A DNA stretch of 64,000 bases from Urinicoccus timonensis (GCF_900232945.1 NZ_OCTU01000001.1:764542-828541), one strand, 5' to 3'; positions 51,595 through 61,785 are shown, counted from the stretch's first letter. The notes: generated from the sequence alone by a model not told the origin. A program made the numbers and translations.

Positions 51595-51620
51595 AGTTTA
51601 CTCCCCTCTGAAATATTTAC

Positions 51621-51845
51621 TTACAATGCTGCAACTGCAATTATTGAAACCATCATAATAATGGATGCAATCAAGGTTGTTTTTTCAAGCATTTGCTTGC
51701 GGCTTGTCCCTGTATGGGATCCCCAGGATGAATCGCCAGATCCGTCCAAGGTACCTAAGCCTGCTTGCTTAGATTCTTGTAACATAACAGCTACGATGAC
51801 AACCAAACATGAAATTGCAACAATAACAGATAATACTGTACGCAT
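51621..51845 (-). CDS. secG: Preprotein translocase subunit SecG
   Basis: A small helper of the SecYEG channel, 74 residues with two membrane helices (1-20 and 53-73) around a cytoplasmic loop with LQESKQAGLGTLDGSGDSSW, the family signature. The open frame extends 14 codons upstream, but GAGGAGG precedes ATG 51843-51845. First gene of a secG-hppA transcript. Confidence 0.95.
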   Translation of the reverse strand: MRTVLSVIVAISCLVVIVAVMLQESKQAGLGTLDGSGDSSWGSHTGTSRKQMLEKTTLIASIIMMVSIIAVAAL

Positions 51846-51877
51846 AGTGACCTCCTCTACTACTTCATAATATATTG

Positions 51878-51906
51878 ATTCTATCATATTTATACGGCTA
51901 ATTCAA
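51878..51906 (-). promoter_or_regulatory. Promoter of secG-hppA
   Basis: TTGAAT (51901-51906), a 17-nt spacer and TAGAAT (51878-51883). Its -35 abuts the terminator of the EamA gene. Confidence 0.75.
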
Positions 51907-51928
51907 CAAAAAGCTGGCCTAGCTTTTG
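51903..51928 (-). terminator. Terminator overlapping the end of the EamA gene
   Basis: AAAAGCT/AGCTTTT stem with an AGGCC loop and further Ts on the minus strand. It contains the TAG stop of the EamA gene. Confidence 0.65.
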
Positions 51929-52875
51929 GATTTTCTTGGATTCTTTTCCCCCTGGAAGGCCCTGGCAAAAAGCCGGGGTTTTTTCCAAAATTCATCGGGC
52001 AAACTCATCAAGACCACCCCGGTAAAAATTAAGACCATGCCCAAGAGGTCTGTCATAGAAAAGACTTCTTTTAGCCAAAAGATACTAAAGATGGTGGAAA
52101 AAACGCACTCGCTTAGACCCAGCAAGGAAGCAATGGTGGGGCCTACGATTTTTTGGCTGGCCAGGTAAAGGCTAAAGGGAACCACTGTCCCAAATATAAT
52201 GCAATAGAGGCTGGCCAGGAGGGTAAATCCTCCCAGGTCCGGCAGGGGTTCTTGTCTTAAAATACAGACCAGGACCATAAAGAGTCCCCCGATGACCATG
52301 GCCCAGCCAGCGACAATTTTTGTGGGATAGCGCAGGGTCAATTTCAGGGGGGCGATGTTACTGACGGTATAGCCCAACATGGAGATAAGTCCTGTTAGGA
52401 GGGTGATGCCCGAAATTTGGAGTTGGCCAAAGTCCCCTTTGGTTAAGAGGAGGACGACTCCAATCACTGTTAGGACCAGGGCAATCCAGGTCATTTTTTG
52501 GGGCGGCACCTTCATAAAGACGGCTGCATAAAAAATCACCAGGAAGATCCCACAGTATTGCAAGAGGCAGGCTGTGGGAGGGTTGGAATAAAAGATACAG
52601 GCATAGAGGGCAAATTGCATGACAAAAAGTCCAAAGATCCCATAGATGGCCAGCCAAACCAGGTTGGACTTGGTCTTGAGGATGTCAAAAACATCCTGGT
52701 CAAAGGCCTGGGTCAGACCTAAGAGCAGGGCTCCACCAAAAAGCAGCCGCATGGTAGTAAGGCCTGCTGGACTGACATTGCTATTGTGAAAGAGGTAGGC
52801 TCCCATATTGCCATTTAACCCCCACAAGAGGGAGGTAAAAAGGATGTAGATGATGTTTTTTTGTTTCAGCGTCAT
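51919..52875 (-). CDS. EamA/DMT-family metabolite exporter
   Basis: A 318-residue protein with ten predicted membrane helices in two EamA repeats (about 10-140 and 155-300), each ending in the usual pattern; LGLSECVFSTIFSIFWLKEVF in the second repeat is typical. Substrate unknown; relatives export amino acids or nucleobases. Start ATG 52873-52875 has GGAGG upstream and lies in an ATGA overlap with the stop of a 40-codon small ORF, so it is translationally coupled to it. Confidence 0.88.
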   Translation of the reverse strand: MTLKQKNIIYILFTSLLWGLNGNMGAYLFHNSNVSPAGLTTMRLLFGGALLLGLTQAFDQDVFDILKTKSNLVWLAIYGIFGLFVMQFALYACIFYSNPPTACLLQYCGIFLVIFYAAVFMKVPPQKMTWIALVLTVIGVVLLLTKGDFGQLQISGITLLTGLISMLGYTVSNIAPLKLTLRYPTKIVAGWAMVIGGLFMVLVCILRQEPLPDLGGFTLLASLYCIIFGTVVPFSLYLASQKIVGPTIASLLGLSECVFSTIFSIFWLKEVFSMTDLLGMVLIFTGVVLMSLPDEFWKKPRLFARAFQGEKNPRKSKS

Positions 52876-52994
52876 CGTCCCTTGCCTCCTTTTCTAAGGA
52901 GCTCTACTAGCTTTCTTGCTTTATGTAAGGAATCAGTATTTTTCCAGGCTAGGGCCAGCAAGCCCGGGCCAGATCGATTTATTTTATCGTCCAT
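52872..52994 (-). CDS. Small ORF (40 residues) leading the EamA operon
   Basis: A short open frame beginning MDDKINRSGPGLLALAWKN and ending RKGGKGR, basic and without a membrane helix. AAAGGAAAGGG stands before the ATG and a good promoter lies 32 bp upstream, so it is the first coding region on the transcript. Its stop overlaps the EamA start (ATGA). It could be a real small protein or an upstream ORF that controls the exporter. No family recognised. Confidence 0.6.
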   Translation of the reverse strand: MDDKINRSGPGLLALAWKNTDSLHKARKLVELLRKGGKGR

Positions 52995-53025
52995 ATCCCT
53001 TTCCTTTCTCTTTTTTGCTCCTTTT

Positions 53026-53054
53026 ATTGTAGTGGTTTTTCCTCTGGATTACAA
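53026..53054 (-). promoter_or_regulatory. Promoter of the small ORF and EamA exporter
   Basis: TTGTAA (53049-53054), a 17-nt spacer and TACAAT (53026-53031). Confidence 0.7.
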
Positions 53055-53070
53055 TACTTTGTCGGGATTG

Positions 53071-53096
53071 AAAAAAAGAACCTGCCAGGCAGGTCC
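53071..53096 (-). terminator. Terminator of the ribosomal/alpha operon
   Basis: ACCTGCC/GGCAGGT stem with a very small loop, then seven Ts on the minus strand, after rplQ. Confidence 0.88.
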
Positions 53097-53119
53097 CTTA
53101 TCTTTTCTATGATTGAATT

Positions 53120-53461
53120 TTAAACTAATTCAATAATTGCCATTTCAGCAGAGTCTCCACGACGTGGTCCCATTTTTAAGACCCGAGTGTATCCACCATT
53201 GCGGTCTGCGTATTTTGGCGCAATTTCTTCAAAAAGTTTTGTCACAACATCTTCATCATAAATATATGCTAAGGCTTGGCGTCTTGCATGTAAGTCGCCA
53301 CGTTTACCTAAGGTAATCATTTTATCAACAAGACGACGTGTTTCTTTGGCTCGGGTTACGGTTGTTGTAACTCGTCCTTCTGCAAGTACGTCTGTTGTTA
53401 GGTTCCGAAGCATAGCTTTACGATGGGCTGTTGGACGACCTAGTTTTCTAAGTGTTGCCAT
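53120..53461 (-). CDS. rplQ: 50S ribosomal protein L17
   Basis: 113 residues with the L17 start ([20 protein letters not shown]) and a C-terminal [22 protein letters not shown]. Last gene of the ribosomal cluster, ten bases after rpoA and just before the terminator. Confidence 0.97.
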   Translation of the reverse strand: MATLRKLGRPTAHRKAMLRNLTTDVLAEGRVTTTVTRAKETRRLVDKMITLGKRGDLHARRQALAYIYDEDVVTKLFEEIAPKYADRNGGYTRVLKMGPRRGDSAEMAIIELV

Positions 53462-53471
53462 GATTTCCCCC

Positions 53472-54419
53472 TTACTCTTCCGATTCTTTTAAGGATAGTC
53501 CTAAATCTTCTAGTTTATTTTGGACTTCTTCTAGGGATTTTTTCCCCAGGTTTCTGACCTTCATCATATCTTCTTCTGTTCTTTGTGTAAGTTCTTCTAC
53601 AGTATTGATGTTTGCTCTTTTCAAGCAATTGAAACTACGCACAGAAAGGTCTAGTTCTTCTACAGTCATTTCAAGAACTTTTTCTTTTTGGTCTTCTTCT
53701 TTTTCCACCATAATGTTGACGTCATTGACATGGTCCGTTAGGCCTATAAATAGGTTTAGATGTTCTGTTAGGACCTTGGCTGCCAAGGAAACTGCCTCGT
53801 CAGCCGGCATGGATCCATCGGTTTCTACATCTAAAATTAAACGGTCGTAGTCTGTCCTTTGACCAACTCTTGTATTTTCTACCTTCCAGTTGACTCTGCG
53901 AATTGGGGTGTAGTTGGAGTCAATGGGGATGACCCCGATTTGTGTGACTTCATCTTTTTTCAATTCGCTGGGTTCGTAGCCACGACCTCTTTCAACGGTT
54001 AGGTCCATAAAGACGTTGGCATCTTCGTTTAAGGTTGCAATGTGGTGGTCTGGATTGATAATTTCAACATCAATACCCGTTTGAATATCTCCTGCCAGTA
54101 GTTCGCCTTCTCCTGTCTTTTCAATGGTAATATGGACAGGTTCGTCGATATGAGATTTTAAGACAATTTCTTTAATGTTTAGAATTAATTCCGGTACGTC
54201 TTCTAATACTCCTGGAATCGTAGCAAATTCATGTTCTACTCCTCGGATGTTAATAAAAGAAACTGCGGCTCCTGGCAATGAGGACAAGAGGACCCTTCTT
54301 AAGGAATTTCCAATGGTGATTCCGTATCCGCTTTCTAAGGGTTCTACGACGAACCGACCCATTTTTCCATCTTCACTTAAGCTTTTTATTTCAATGTCCG
54401 GTTTTTCAATCTCTAACAC
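53472..54419 (-). CDS. rpoA: RNA polymerase alpha subunit
   Basis: 315 residues. The N-terminal dimerisation and assembly domain (1-230) includes the segment [20 protein letters not shown]. The C-terminal domain (about 250-310) has the UP-element and factor-binding helices ([30 protein letters not shown]). The start codon is GTG at 54417-54419, after AGGAGGG, giving [10 protein letters not shown] in line with the family. Confidence 0.98.
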   Translation of the reverse strand: MLEIEKPDIEIKSLSEDGKMGRFVVEPLESGYGITIGNSLRRVLLSSLPGAAVSFINIRGVEHEFATIPGVLEDVPELILNIKEIVLKSHIDEPVHITIEKTGEGELLAGDIQTGIDVEIINPDHHIATLNEDANVFMDLTVERGRGYEPSELKKDEVTQIGVIPIDSNYTPIRRVNWKVENTRVGQRTDYDRLILDVETDGSMPADEAVSLAAKVLTEHLNLFIGLTDHVNDVNIMVEKEEDQKEKVLEMTVEELDLSVRSFNCLKRANINTVEELTQRTEEDMMKVRNLGKKSLEEVQNKLEDLGLSLKESEE

Positions 54420-54457
54420 TATTGCTCGCCCTCCTTTACGGGTATTCTACAACACAA

Positions 54458-54850
54458 TTAAACGCGACGACGTTTTGGTGGTCTACAACCATTGTGTGGA
54501 ATCGGTGTGACATCTTTAATCATGGTTACTTCAAGTCCTGATGCTTGAAGTGAACGGATTGCTGCTTCACGCCCAGATCCAGGTCCTTTTACGAAGACTT
54601 CTACGGATTTTAATCCGTGTTCTTTTGCTTTTTCAGCTGCTTCTTGAGCTGCTTCTTGGGCTGCGAATGGAGTGGACTTACGTGATCCACGGAAGCCTAG
54701 TTGTCCTGCAGATGCCCAGGAAATAACATTGCCACTAACATCGGTTAGGGTAACCATTGTATTGTTGAAAGTCGAAGCAATATGAGCTTGACCTTTTTCG
54801 ATATTTTTACGAGCACGACGACGTGTTCTTGTGGTTTTTTGTTTAGCCAA
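54458..54850 (-). CDS. rpsK: 30S ribosomal protein S11
   Basis: 130 residues, with [19 protein letters not shown] and the C-terminal [15 protein letters not shown]. The first codon is TTG (54848-54850) with GGAAGGAG upstream, giving MAKQKTTRT. rpsD, which commonly follows here, is absent and rpoA comes next. Confidence 0.97.
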   Translation of the reverse strand: MAKQKTTRTRRRARKNIEKGQAHIASTFNNTMVTLTDVSGNVISWASAGQLGFRGSRKSTPFAAQEAAQEAAEKAKEHGLKSVEVFVKGPGSGREAAIRSLQASGLEVTMIKDVTPIPHNGCRPPKRRRV

Positions 54851-54865
54851 TCTTACTTCTCCTTC

Positions 54866-55228
54866 CTATTTTTTCTTTGCTACTAGTTTCTTAGGACCCT
54901 TGCGAGTTCTAGCATTGGTCTTGGTCTTTTGTCCACGTACTGGAAGTCCACGACGGTGACGAATACCACGGTAGCAGTTGATTTCACGTAGACGCTTGAT
55001 GTTCATTGCCACGTCTCTACGTAAGTCCCCTTCTACTGTGTAATGATCGATTTCATCACGTAAAGCTGCTTCTTCAGCTTCTGTTAAGTCTTTTACACGT
55101 GTATTGTAGTCAATTCCAGTTTTATCTAGAATTTCTTGTGCTGTGGAGCGTCCAATCCCGAAGATATAGGTCAGGCCAATTTCCACTCTTTTTTCTCTGG
55201 GTAAGTCAATACCTGCAATTCTTGCCAT
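54866..55228 (-). CDS. rpsM: 30S ribosomal protein S13
   Basis: 120 residues. [20 protein letters not shown] at the start and [20 protein letters not shown] at the end are the family signatures. ATG start. It lies in the 30S head and contacts tRNA and L5. Confidence 0.97.
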   Translation of the reverse strand: MARIAGIDLPREKRVEIGLTYIFGIGRSTAQEILDKTGIDYNTRVKDLTEAEEAALRDEIDHYTVEGDLRRDVAMNIKRLREINCYRGIRHRRGLPVRGQKTKTNARTRKGPKKLVAKKK

Positions 55229-55243
55229 GAGTGTTACACCTCC

Positions 55244-55357
55244 TTAACCTTGTCTTTGTTTATGTTTTGGGTTCTCACAGATAACCATGATGCGACCCTT
55301 TCTCTTAATAATCTTACATTTTTCACACATCTTTTTTACAGATGGTCTTACCTTCAT
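55244..55357 (-). CDS. rpmJ: 50S ribosomal protein L36
   Basis: A 37-residue protein, [20 protein letters not shown] at its start, ending HKQRQG. Zinc ligands C11, C14, C27 and H32 make it the zinc-containing form. ATG at 55355-55357 with AAGGAGG upstream. It sits between infA and rpsM, its usual place. Confidence 0.96.
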   Translation of the reverse strand: MKVRPSVKKMCEKCKIIKRKGRIMVICENPKHKQRQG

Positions 55358-55371
55358 TGTATCCCTCCTTG

Positions 55372-55590
55372 TTACTTGTTACGCCAAGTAATTCTACCTC
55401 TGCTTAAATCATAAGGAGATAACTCTACGGTTACACGATCTCCTGGTAAGATACGGATATAGTTCATACGTAGTTTCCCGGAGATATGTGCTAGAATTTC
55501 ATATCCATTTTCCAACTCTACTTTAAAGTTGGTGTTGGGTAGGGCATCGGTTACGATACCTTCTACTTCTATGACATCATCTTTTGCCAA
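55372..55590 (-). CDS. infA: Translation initiation factor IF-1
   Basis: 72 residues, a single S1-like OB fold ([20 protein letters not shown], ending [13 protein letters not shown]). The start is TTG (55588-55590) after AAGGAGGG, giving [11 protein letters not shown] as in other IF-1 proteins. Confidence 0.97.
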   Translation of the reverse strand: MAKDDVIEVEGIVTDALPNTNFKVELENGYEILAHISGKLRMNYIRILPGDRVTVELSPYDLSRGRITWRNK

Positions 55591-55592
55591 AT

Positions 55593-55862
55593 TTAAACCC
55601 TCCTTGGTTCATTGAATGCTTTTAATGCTTTACGAATCTTACTATCGTTTAGTCCTTCTTGGTCAAGGTCCACCCATTGCTTTAAGATTTGCACATGTTG
55701 GATCTTCTTTTTTTTCGGCTTGGCTAGTTTTCTTAGCTTGCCGTCCACTAGAAGTACATAGGTCTTGTCCACAACTTCCAGAACAAGAAAGTATCGATCT
55801 TTATCTCTTCCAGCTAAAGATCGTACCACTTGTCCTTGCTGAATCTCGCTTGTGGTTTGCAT
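55593..55862 (-). CDS. KOW-domain RNA-binding protein
   Basis: An 89-residue basic protein. The KOW-like beta segment ([19 protein letters not shown]) is followed by [15 protein letters not shown] and a helical end. It belongs to the small KOW (L14e-like) proteins found between adk/map and infA in Clostridia; a ribosome-linked role is assumed but unproven. It begins four bases before the adk stop is passed and two bases separate it from infA. Confidence 0.82.
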   Translation of the reverse strand: MQTTSEIQQGQVVRSLAGRDKDRYFLVLEVVDKTYVLLVDGKLRKLAKPKKKKIQHVQILKQWVDLDQEGLNDSKIRKALKAFNEPRRV

Positions 55863-55866
55863 TGGC

Positions 55867-56508
55867 TTAAGCCAATCCCTTTACTATTTGATCAAATACT
55901 TGGTCAATGTCTTGGGACCCATCGATGTTTAAAAGTAAGCCTTGGGCTCTGTAGTAGTCAATGAGAGGGGATGTTTGTTCTTTGTAAACCTTGATGCGGT
56001 TTTCCACTGTTTCTTTTGTGTCATCCGCTCTTTGGATCAATTGTCCTCCATCTACATCACAGATGTCTTCTTCTTTGGGAGGGTTGTTTTTAACATGGTA
56101 GGTTGCTCCGCAGGATTTGCAAATTCTACGGCCGACTGCCCGTTCAACTAAGAGATTTTCGTCTACTTCCATGTTCACAACTCGATCTAATTGAATGCCC
56201 ATTTTTTTCAGTTGAGCGTCTAAGGCCACAGCTTGGGCTACTGTTCTTGGAAATCCGTCTAACAAAAATCCATTTTCACAGTCTTTACGAGTTAAACGAT
56301 CTTGAACTAGGGCTACAACTAAATGGTCTGGTACCAAATCTCCTTGGTCCATATATTTTTTTGCTTCCAGTCCTAAATCCGTTTCTTCTTTAATATTTTC
56401 TCTTAAAATATCTCCTGTTGAGATATGTGGAATTTGATACTTTTTAATAATTGATTCTGCTTGGGTGCCCTTTCCAGCTCCTGGTGGGCCTACAATAATA
56501 AGTCGCAT
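55867..56508 (-). CDS. adk: Adenylate kinase
   Basis: Interconverts AMP, ADP and ATP. 213 residues. P-loop GPPGAGKGTQ at 7-16, NMP-binding region HISTGDILR, and an LID domain with a zinc site made of three Cys and one Asp (CKSCG and CDVD). ATG start. It follows secY by nine bases. map, often found next, is not here. Confidence 0.97.
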   Translation of the reverse strand: MRLIIVGPPGAGKGTQAESIIKKYQIPHISTGDILRENIKEETDLGLEAKKYMDQGDLVPDHLVVALVQDRLTRKDCENGFLLDGFPRTVAQAVALDAQLKKMGIQLDRVVNMEVDENLLVERAVGRRICKSCGATYHVKNNPPKEEDICDVDGGQLIQRADDTKETVENRIKVYKEQTSPLIDYYRAQGLLLNIDGSQDIDQVFDQIVKGLA

Positions 56509-56517
56509 GAGTTCCTC

Positions 56518-57798
56518 CTATTTTAAAAATCCTCGGTAGTGTCTCATTAGCATTTGTTGTTCAATAACTCGACCTGTTTCAAGAATAACTCCCACTACGA
56601 TGATCATGCTCGTTCCACCAAAGTTAAAGCTCATTCCACTGGCTTTTGTTAAAAAGTAGGGAAGAACGGCTAGGATGGATAGGGCAATCCCACCTGGGAA
56701 AACTAAGCGGTTTACTGTCCGACTTAAATAATCACTGGTAGACCGGCCAGGACGGATACCTGGAATAAATCCACCGTTTTGTTGTAAGTTCTTGGAATAT
56801 TCCACTGTGTTGAATTGGATGGTGGTATAGAAGAAAGTAAAGAAGACAATTAAGACGATGGTCAAAATTGAATAGATACTTAAGCCCAACCAATTTCCTC
56901 CTGGTGAGAACCACTTGTCTACAAAGGCTGCGAAACCAGAATTCGGTCTAAAGAGCGCAATGGTTTGTGGCATGGCCATGATGGAGTTTGCAAAGATAAT
57001 CGGCATAACCCCACTCATAAGAACCTTGATGGGAATATGGGTGGATTGTCCACCGTACATTTTCCGACCTACAACGCGTTTTGCATATTGAACTGGAATC
57101 CGACGTTCTCCTTCGTTTAAGGTTACAACGAAGAATACGATGGCCAGGGCAATAATTATAAATAGAATCAAAAAGATAACGGATGCTTTACCTGCCATAA
57201 CAGCTACGACAGACCTGTAAATATCTGCTGGGAATCGAGATACGATACCGGCAAAGATAATTAATGAAATTCCGTTTCCTATGCCGTGTTCTGTAATTAA
57301 TTCGCCAATCCAAATTAAGAAACAAGAACCAGCCACGATAGATAATACAACGACTAGGTTTTCTAAGAATCCATTTGCTAAGACAGCTTGAGAAAAAGCA
57401 CCATAAACATAGCCCAATGCTGTAACTAAAGCTAGAACTACAGATAGATATCTTGTGTATTTTGCAATTTTTTTACGGCCCGTTTCACCTTCCTTGGAAA
57501 GTGCTTCTAGGCTTGGAATTGCAATGGTCAACAGTTGCAGAACGATTGATGCGGTAATGTAGGGATAGATGTTTGCAGCGAAAATCGTAAACCGACTGAC
57601 TGCTCCCCCTGCCATTAAATCTAAAAATCCGAACAAACTACTTTGTCCATGAGATAATAGGTTCGCAATATATGCTCTATCTACAAAGGGCACCGGAATG
57701 TTTGCGCCAATGCGATAGACTACCAGCATTAAAAGAGTAAAAATCATCTTTTTTCGAATTTCCGGTACTTTCCACGCATCTCTGACAGTCTGCAACAT
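56518..57798 (-). CDS. secY: Preprotein translocase channel SecY
   Basis: The protein-conducting channel, 426 residues with ten membrane helices. Signatures are the plug-region GGAVSRFTIFAANIYPYITA and GERRIPVQYAKR in the large cytoplasmic loop. The ATG shares one base with the rplO stop (TAATG). Confidence 0.98.
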   Translation of the reverse strand: MLQTVRDAWKVPEIRKKMIFTLLMLVVYRIGANIPVPFVDRAYIANLLSHGQSSLFGFLDLMAGGAVSRFTIFAANIYPYITASIVLQLLTIAIPSLEALSKEGETGRKKIAKYTRYLSVVLALVTALGYVYGAFSQAVLANGFLENLVVVLSIVAGSCFLIWIGELITEHGIGNGISLIIFAGIVSRFPADIYRSVVAVMAGKASVIFLILFIIIALAIVFFVVTLNEGERRIPVQYAKRVVGRKMYGGQSTHIPIKVLMSGVMPIIFANSIMAMPQTIALFRPNSGFAAFVDKWFSPGGNWLGLSIYSILTIVLIVFFTFFYTTIQFNTVEYSKNLQQNGGFIPGIRPGRSTSDYLSRTVNRLVFPGGIALSILAVLPYFLTKASGMSFNFGGTSMIIVVGVILETGRVIEQQMLMRHYRGFLK

Positions 57799-58247
57799 TA
57801 GATCACCTCAGCCTTTCCTCCAGCCGCTTCAATCTTTTCACTTGCAGATTTTGTAAAGTGAGCTGCTTGAACAGTTACTTTTACAGTTAAGTCTCCGTTA
57901 CCTAGGACTCTTAAGCCGTCTTTGGCCTTGTTCTTGTTAACAAGTCCTCTTTCAGCTAGGCTATCCAAGTTAACTGTATCTCCATCTTTAAAGCAATTTA
58001 ATGTAGAAACATTAATTTGTGCAAATTGTTTACTAAGGTTGTTTGTAAAACCGCGTTTCGGCAAACGACGGAACAATGGCATTTGGCCCCCTTCAAATCC
58101 TGGGCGTACGCCACCACCGGAGCGTGCATTTTGACCCTTGTGACCACGTCCTGATGTTTTTCCTGTACCAGATCCAGGTCCTCGGCCTACACGTTTTTTT
58201 GCCTTAACACCGCCACCTTCTGCTGGGTGTAAGTCATGTAATTTCAT
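57798..58247 (-). CDS. rplO: 50S ribosomal protein L15
   Basis: 149 residues with [20 protein letters not shown] and the C-terminal [16 protein letters not shown]. Two ATGs lie together; AGGAGGTG is better spaced from the second (58245-58247). One-base overlap with secY. Confidence 0.97.
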   Translation of the reverse strand: MKLHDLHPAEGGGVKAKKRVGRGPGSGTGKTSGRGHKGQNARSGGGVRPGFEGGQMPLFRRLPKRGFTNNLSKQFAQINVSTLNCFKDGDTVNLDSLAERGLVNKNKAKDGLRVLGNGDLTVKVTVQAAHFTKSASEKIEAAGGKAEVI

Positions 58248-58258
58248 CATGCACCTCC

Positions 58259-58435
58259 TTAATCCACGATTTCTACCATATAGTCAATGGCATTGATCAT
58301 ACCTCTAACTTGAGGTGTGTCTTGTTTTTCTAAGACTTGGCCTACTTTTGAAAAGCCAAGAGCTTTTACTGTTTTTTTATGCTTGCTTGTGCGTCCAATA
58401 GGGCTTTTAATCAATTTGATTTTAATTGTTTCCAT
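58259..58435 (-). CDS. rpmD: 50S ribosomal protein L30
   Basis: 58 residues, beginning [20 protein letters not shown] with the L30 motif [18 protein letters not shown] at 58433-58435, between rpsE and rplO as usual. Confidence 0.96.
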   Translation of the reverse strand: METIKIKLIKSPIGRTSKHKKTVKALGFSKVGQVLEKQDTPQVRGMINAIDYMVEIVD

Positions 58436-58447
58436 TGATGAACCCCC

Positions 58448-58954
58448 TTATCCTAAAATTTCTTCTACACTCTTACCACGAAGTTTTGCTACATCTTCTG
58501 CAGTTTTTAAGCGTGTAAGAGCATCCATTGTTGCATTAACGGTATTTCTAGGATTGTTTGAGCCAATGTTTTTGGTACGAATATCAGAAATTCCAGCTAA
58601 TTCACACACAGCCCGCACTGCTCCACCGGCGATAACTCCGGTACCAGGCGCTGCTGGTTTTAAAAATACTTTTCCAGCTCCAGACACTCCATAAATTTCG
58701 TGAGGAATTGATGAGTCTAGTAAGCTTACTGAAACAAGATTTTTACGAGCGTCTTGTGCTGCCTTGCGGATTGCTTCAGGAACTTCTAAGGCTTTTCCTG
58801 TACCAATGCCCACGTGACCATTGTGGTCACCTACTGCTACTAAGGCGCTGAAACGGAAGTTCCGTCCACCTTTTACAACCTTAGCTACACGGCTAATGGA
58901 CACAACGCGTTCTTCTAAATCTAATTCACCTGCGTCTATTTTAGTACGTCTCAA
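58448..58954 (-). CDS. rpsE: 30S ribosomal protein S5
   Basis: 168 residues, with the double-stranded RNA-binding-like domain ([37 protein letters not shown]) and the C-terminal GKSVEEILG. The longest frame starts inside rplR; AAGGAGGGAAATTC placed before a TTG (58952-58954) and homology ([17 protein letters not shown]) support that TTG as start. Confidence 0.95.
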   Translation of the reverse strand: MRRTKIDAGELDLEERVVSISRVAKVVKGGRNFRFSALVAVGDHNGHVGIGTGKALEVPEAIRKAAQDARKNLVSVSLLDSSIPHEIYGVSGAGKVFLKPAAPGTGVIAGGAVRAVCELAGISDIRTKNIGSNNPRNTVNATMDALTRLKTAEDVAKLRGKSVEEILG

Positions 58955-58970
58955 GAATTTCCCTCCTTTA

Positions 58971-59333
58971 TTAGAATTTAAGTCCGGCTTCTCTTGCTGC
59001 TTCAGCAAGGGCTGCTATACGTCCGTGATAGATGTAACCTGACCGGTCGAAAACTGCTTCTTCGATTCCCTTTTCCTTAGCACGTTCTGCAATTAAGGTT
59101 CCTACTGCTTTTGCAGCGTCCATATTCTTTGTGCTGTCTAGTTCTAGGGTTTTATCTAAAGTAGATGCTTGAGCAAGTGTGTGACCAGCTACATCATCAA
59201 TTAATTGCGCATAGATGTGTGCATCGGAACGATAAACAGAAAGTCTTGGCTTTTCGCTTGTTCCTGAGACTTTATTTCTAACTCGGGCATGGCGTTTTTT
59301 ACGGTTCGCATTCCGATCTATCTTTTTAATCAT
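58971..59333 (-). CDS. rplR: 50S ribosomal protein L18
   Basis: 120 residues binding 5S rRNA. Signatures are [20 protein letters not shown] and the ending [22 protein letters not shown] start. Confidence 0.97.
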   Translation of the reverse strand: MIKKIDRNANRKKRHARVRNKVSGTSEKPRLSVYRSDAHIYAQLIDDVAGHTLAQASTLDKTLELDSTKNMDAAKAVGTLIAERAKEKGIEEAVFDRSGYIYHGRIAALAEAAREAGLKF

Positions 59334-59347
59334 AAAATCTCTCCTTT

Positions 59348-59887
59348 CTATTTACCTGTCTTACCAACTTTACGACGGATGTGTTCGTCTACATATTTGA
59401 TTCCCTTACCCTTGTATGGTTCTGGGCTACGGAAGCTACGAATGTAGGCTGCATATGCGCCGACTTTTTGCTTGTCTGCACCTGAAATGGTAATTTTGTT
59501 TGCAGATGGAACTTCTACAGTAATTCCTTCTGGTGCGTCTAATTCTAAAGGATGTGAAAATCCTAATGTTAAGGATAACTTGTTGCCATTTTTAGCAGCA
59601 CGGTATCCAGTTCCAACGATTTCAAGTTCTTTTTGATATCCATTGGCTACGCCCTCAACCATGTTCGCTACTAGGGAGCGACTTAGGCCGTGACTTGCTC
59701 TGGTGTTCTTTTTATCGTCACTTCTTTGAATGATAATTTGGTTATCTTCTTGGCTGATCTCCATGTGTGGATCGATGGCTTGTGTTAAAGTACCCTTTGG
59801 ACCTTTGACTTCAACCACGTTGTCTGGAGAAATAGTGACGGTTACACCGCTTGGAATATCAATTGGTTTTTTTCCAATTCTAGACAT
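59348..59887 (-). CDS. rplF: 50S ribosomal protein L6
   Basis: 179 residues with [17 protein letters not shown] and the C-terminal motif [22 protein letters not shown] start. Confidence 0.97.
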   Translation of the reverse strand: MSRIGKKPIDIPSGVTVTISPDNVVEVKGPKGTLTQAIDPHMEISQEDNQIIIQRSDDKKNTRASHGLSRSLVANMVEGVANGYQKELEIVGTGYRAAKNGNKLSLTLGFSHPLELDAPEGITVEVPSANKITISGADKQKVGAYAAYIRSFRSPEPYKGKGIKYVDEHIRRKVGKTGK

Positions 59888-59903
59888 ATCTACACCTCCT
59901 AGA

Positions 59904-60299
59904 CTACCATACGTAACATACTACTTCGCCACCAATGCCTTCTTTGCGGCATTCTTTGTCTGTTAAAAGACCCTTTGATGTTGAAATAATTGCTGTTCCT
60001 AAACCACCTAGTACCTTGGGTACATCGCCAGCTTTTGCGTAAACACGCAAGCCTGGTTTAGAGATTCTTTTGATTCCAGAGATTACTTTTTCTCCTTCAT
60101 CACTGTATTTTAAAGTTATTCTTAAAACATTTTGCTTGTTATCTTCGATAAGTTCAACGTTTTTAATATAACCTTCTCTTAATAAAATATCCGAAATTCC
60201 TTTTTTCACATTTGAGCTTGGCACATCCACTGTTGCGTGTTTTGCATGAGCTCCATTGCGAATTCTTGTAAGCATATCTGCTATAGGATCTGTCATCAT
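59904..60299 (-). CDS. rpsH: 30S ribosomal protein S8
   Basis: 131 residues with [19 protein letters not shown] and the ending [20 protein letters not shown]. Two consecutive ATGs are possible starts; the family favours the second (MTDPIADML). Confidence 0.97.
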   Translation of the reverse strand: MMTDPIADMLTRIRNGAHAKHATVDVPSSNVKKGISDILLREGYIKNVELIEDNKQNVLRITLKYSDEGEKVISGIKRISKPGLRVYAKAGDVPKVLGGLGTAIISTSKGLLTDKECRKEGIGGEVVCYVW

Positions 60300-60317
60300 A
60301 GCACTTCCTCCTTTCGG

Positions 60318-60503
60318 TTACCAGCTGGCCTTACGAACGCCAGGGATTTCCCCACGATAGGCCAACTTTCTGAAGCATATGCGACAAATGCCATACTTAC
60401 GAAGTACCGCATGAGGTCTTCCACAAATGCTACAACGTGTATAGGCTCTTGTTGAATATTTCGGTTTTCTTTTTTGCTTTGCAATCATAGATTTTTTTGC
60501 CAC
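60318..60503 (-). CDS. rpsN: 30S ribosomal protein S14 (zinc-binding type)
   Basis: 61 residues, short type Z form, with the zinc cysteines in CSICGRPH and CRICF. The start codon is GTG (60501-60503) after AGGAGG, giving [10 protein letters not shown]. Confidence 0.96.
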   Translation of the reverse strand: MAKKSMIAKQKRKPKYSTRAYTRCSICGRPHAVLRKYGICRICFRKLAYRGEIPGVRKASW

Positions 60504-60514
60504 AAGATACCTCC

Positions 60515-61060
60515 TTATTCCTTCGTAAATGGCATTCCCATTTTTTCTAGGAACACCTTGGCTTCTTCGTCTGTTTCAGCTGTTGTAACAATTACAACAT
60601 TCATGCCGCGTAAGGCATCTACTTCGTCGTATTCAATTTCAGGGAAGATTAATTGTTCTTTGATCCCTAAAGAGTAGTTTCCACGACCGTCAAAAGCTGT
60701 CTTGCTAATTCCACGGAAGTCACGGACCCGAGGAAGAGCAACATTCATTAGCTTGTCTAGGAAATCATACATTTTTTGACCACGAAGGGTTACCTTACAA
60801 CCAATTTTTTGGCCTTCTCTTAATTTAAAGTTCGCAATTGATTTTTTTGCTTGAGTAACTAGAGGAGCTTGGCCTGTAATGGTTCTTAGGTCTTTTACAG
60901 CTGATTCTAAAGCTTTTGGATTTTCTTTTGCTTCACCAACACCAATGTTTACAATAATCTTTTCAAGTTTTGGAACTTGCATAACATTCTTGTATTCAAA
61001 TGTGTCCATTAGGAAGCCTTTTACTTCTCCATCATATTTATCTTTTAATCTGGATTCCAT
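60515..61060 (-). CDS. rplE: 50S ribosomal protein L5
   Basis: 181 residues, a 5S rRNA binder. [20 protein letters not shown] and [19 protein letters not shown] are the L5 signatures. ATG start. Confidence 0.97.
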   Translation of the reverse strand: MESRLKDKYDGEVKGFLMDTFEYKNVMQVPKLEKIIVNIGVGEAKENPKALESAVKDLRTITGQAPLVTQAKKSIANFKLREGQKIGCKVTLRGQKMYDFLDKLMNVALPRVRDFRGISKTAFDGRGNYSLGIKEQLIFPEIEYDEVDALRGMNVVIVTTAETDEEAKVFLEKMGMPFTKE

Positions 61061-61070
61061 TTCAGCCTCC

Positions 61071-61382
61071 TTACTTGTCTATCTTCGTACCAGCGGGACG
61101 CATAATACGAACTTTTTTACCATCTTCGATTTGATATCCAACCCGTACACCTTTTTTGGATTTTGCATCATAGTACATAACATTGGATACGTGGATGGGT
61201 GCTTCTGATTTTTTAATTCCACCAGGTTCTTGTGGTCCGCGTGGTTTAATATGGCGAGTTACCATGTTCACGCCTTCAACAATAACCCTATCTTCTTTAG
61301 GAAGCACTCTTTTAACTTTTCCGGTTTTACCACGATCTTTTCCGGAGATTACAATAACTGTATCGTCTGTTTTAATTTTCAA
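61071..61382 (-). CDS. rplX: 50S ribosomal protein L24
   Basis: 103 residues with the KOW motif [20 protein letters not shown] and [13 protein letters not shown]. The start is TTG (61380-61382) after AGGAGGTG, giving MKIKTDDTV. Confidence 0.96.
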   Translation of the reverse strand: MKIKTDDTVIVISGKDRGKTGKVKRVLPKEDRVIVEGVNMVTRHIKPRGPQEPGGIKKSEAPIHVSNVMYYDAKSKKGVRVGYQIEDGKKVRIMRPAGTKIDK

Positions 61383-61393
61383 TGCGACACCTC

Positions 61394-61762
61394 CTAGAGT
61401 ACTTCTGGAGCCAAGGAAATGATCTTCATAAAGTTATCTCCACGAAGTTCACGAGTAACTGGCCCAAAGATACGAGTTCCTACAGGACTTTTATCTTCTT
61501 TTATAATAACAGCTGCGTTGTCATCAAAGCGGATATAGCTTCCATCTGGACGACGGATACCCTTTGTTGAACGGACAATAACTGCCTTAACTACTTGTCC
61601 TTTTTTCACAACTCCACCTGGAATTGCATGCTTTACACTGCATACAACAACATCACCAATGTTGGCAATGCGGCGGTTTGTTCCACCAAGGACTTTAATA
61701 ACTAAGAGTTCTCTTGCACCGGAGTTATCAGCAACGCGCATTCTAGATTCTTGTTGTAACAT
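61394..61762 (-). CDS. rplN: 50S ribosomal protein L14
   Basis: 122 residues with [20 protein letters not shown] and [14 protein letters not shown] start with AAGGAGG upstream. Confidence 0.97.
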   Translation of the reverse strand: MLQQESRMRVADNSGARELLVIKVLGGTNRRIANIGDVVVCSVKHAIPGGVVKKGQVVKAVIVRSTKGIRRPDGSYIRFDDNAAVIIKEDKSPVGTRIFGPVTRELRGDNFMKIISLAPEVL

Positions 61763-61785
61763 ACAAACCTCCTTATCAAAAAAAC

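Noticed and set aside
58955..59008. ATG start of S5 18 codons upstream
   Set aside because: It lies inside rplR and before the strong ribosome site; homology starts at the TTG.
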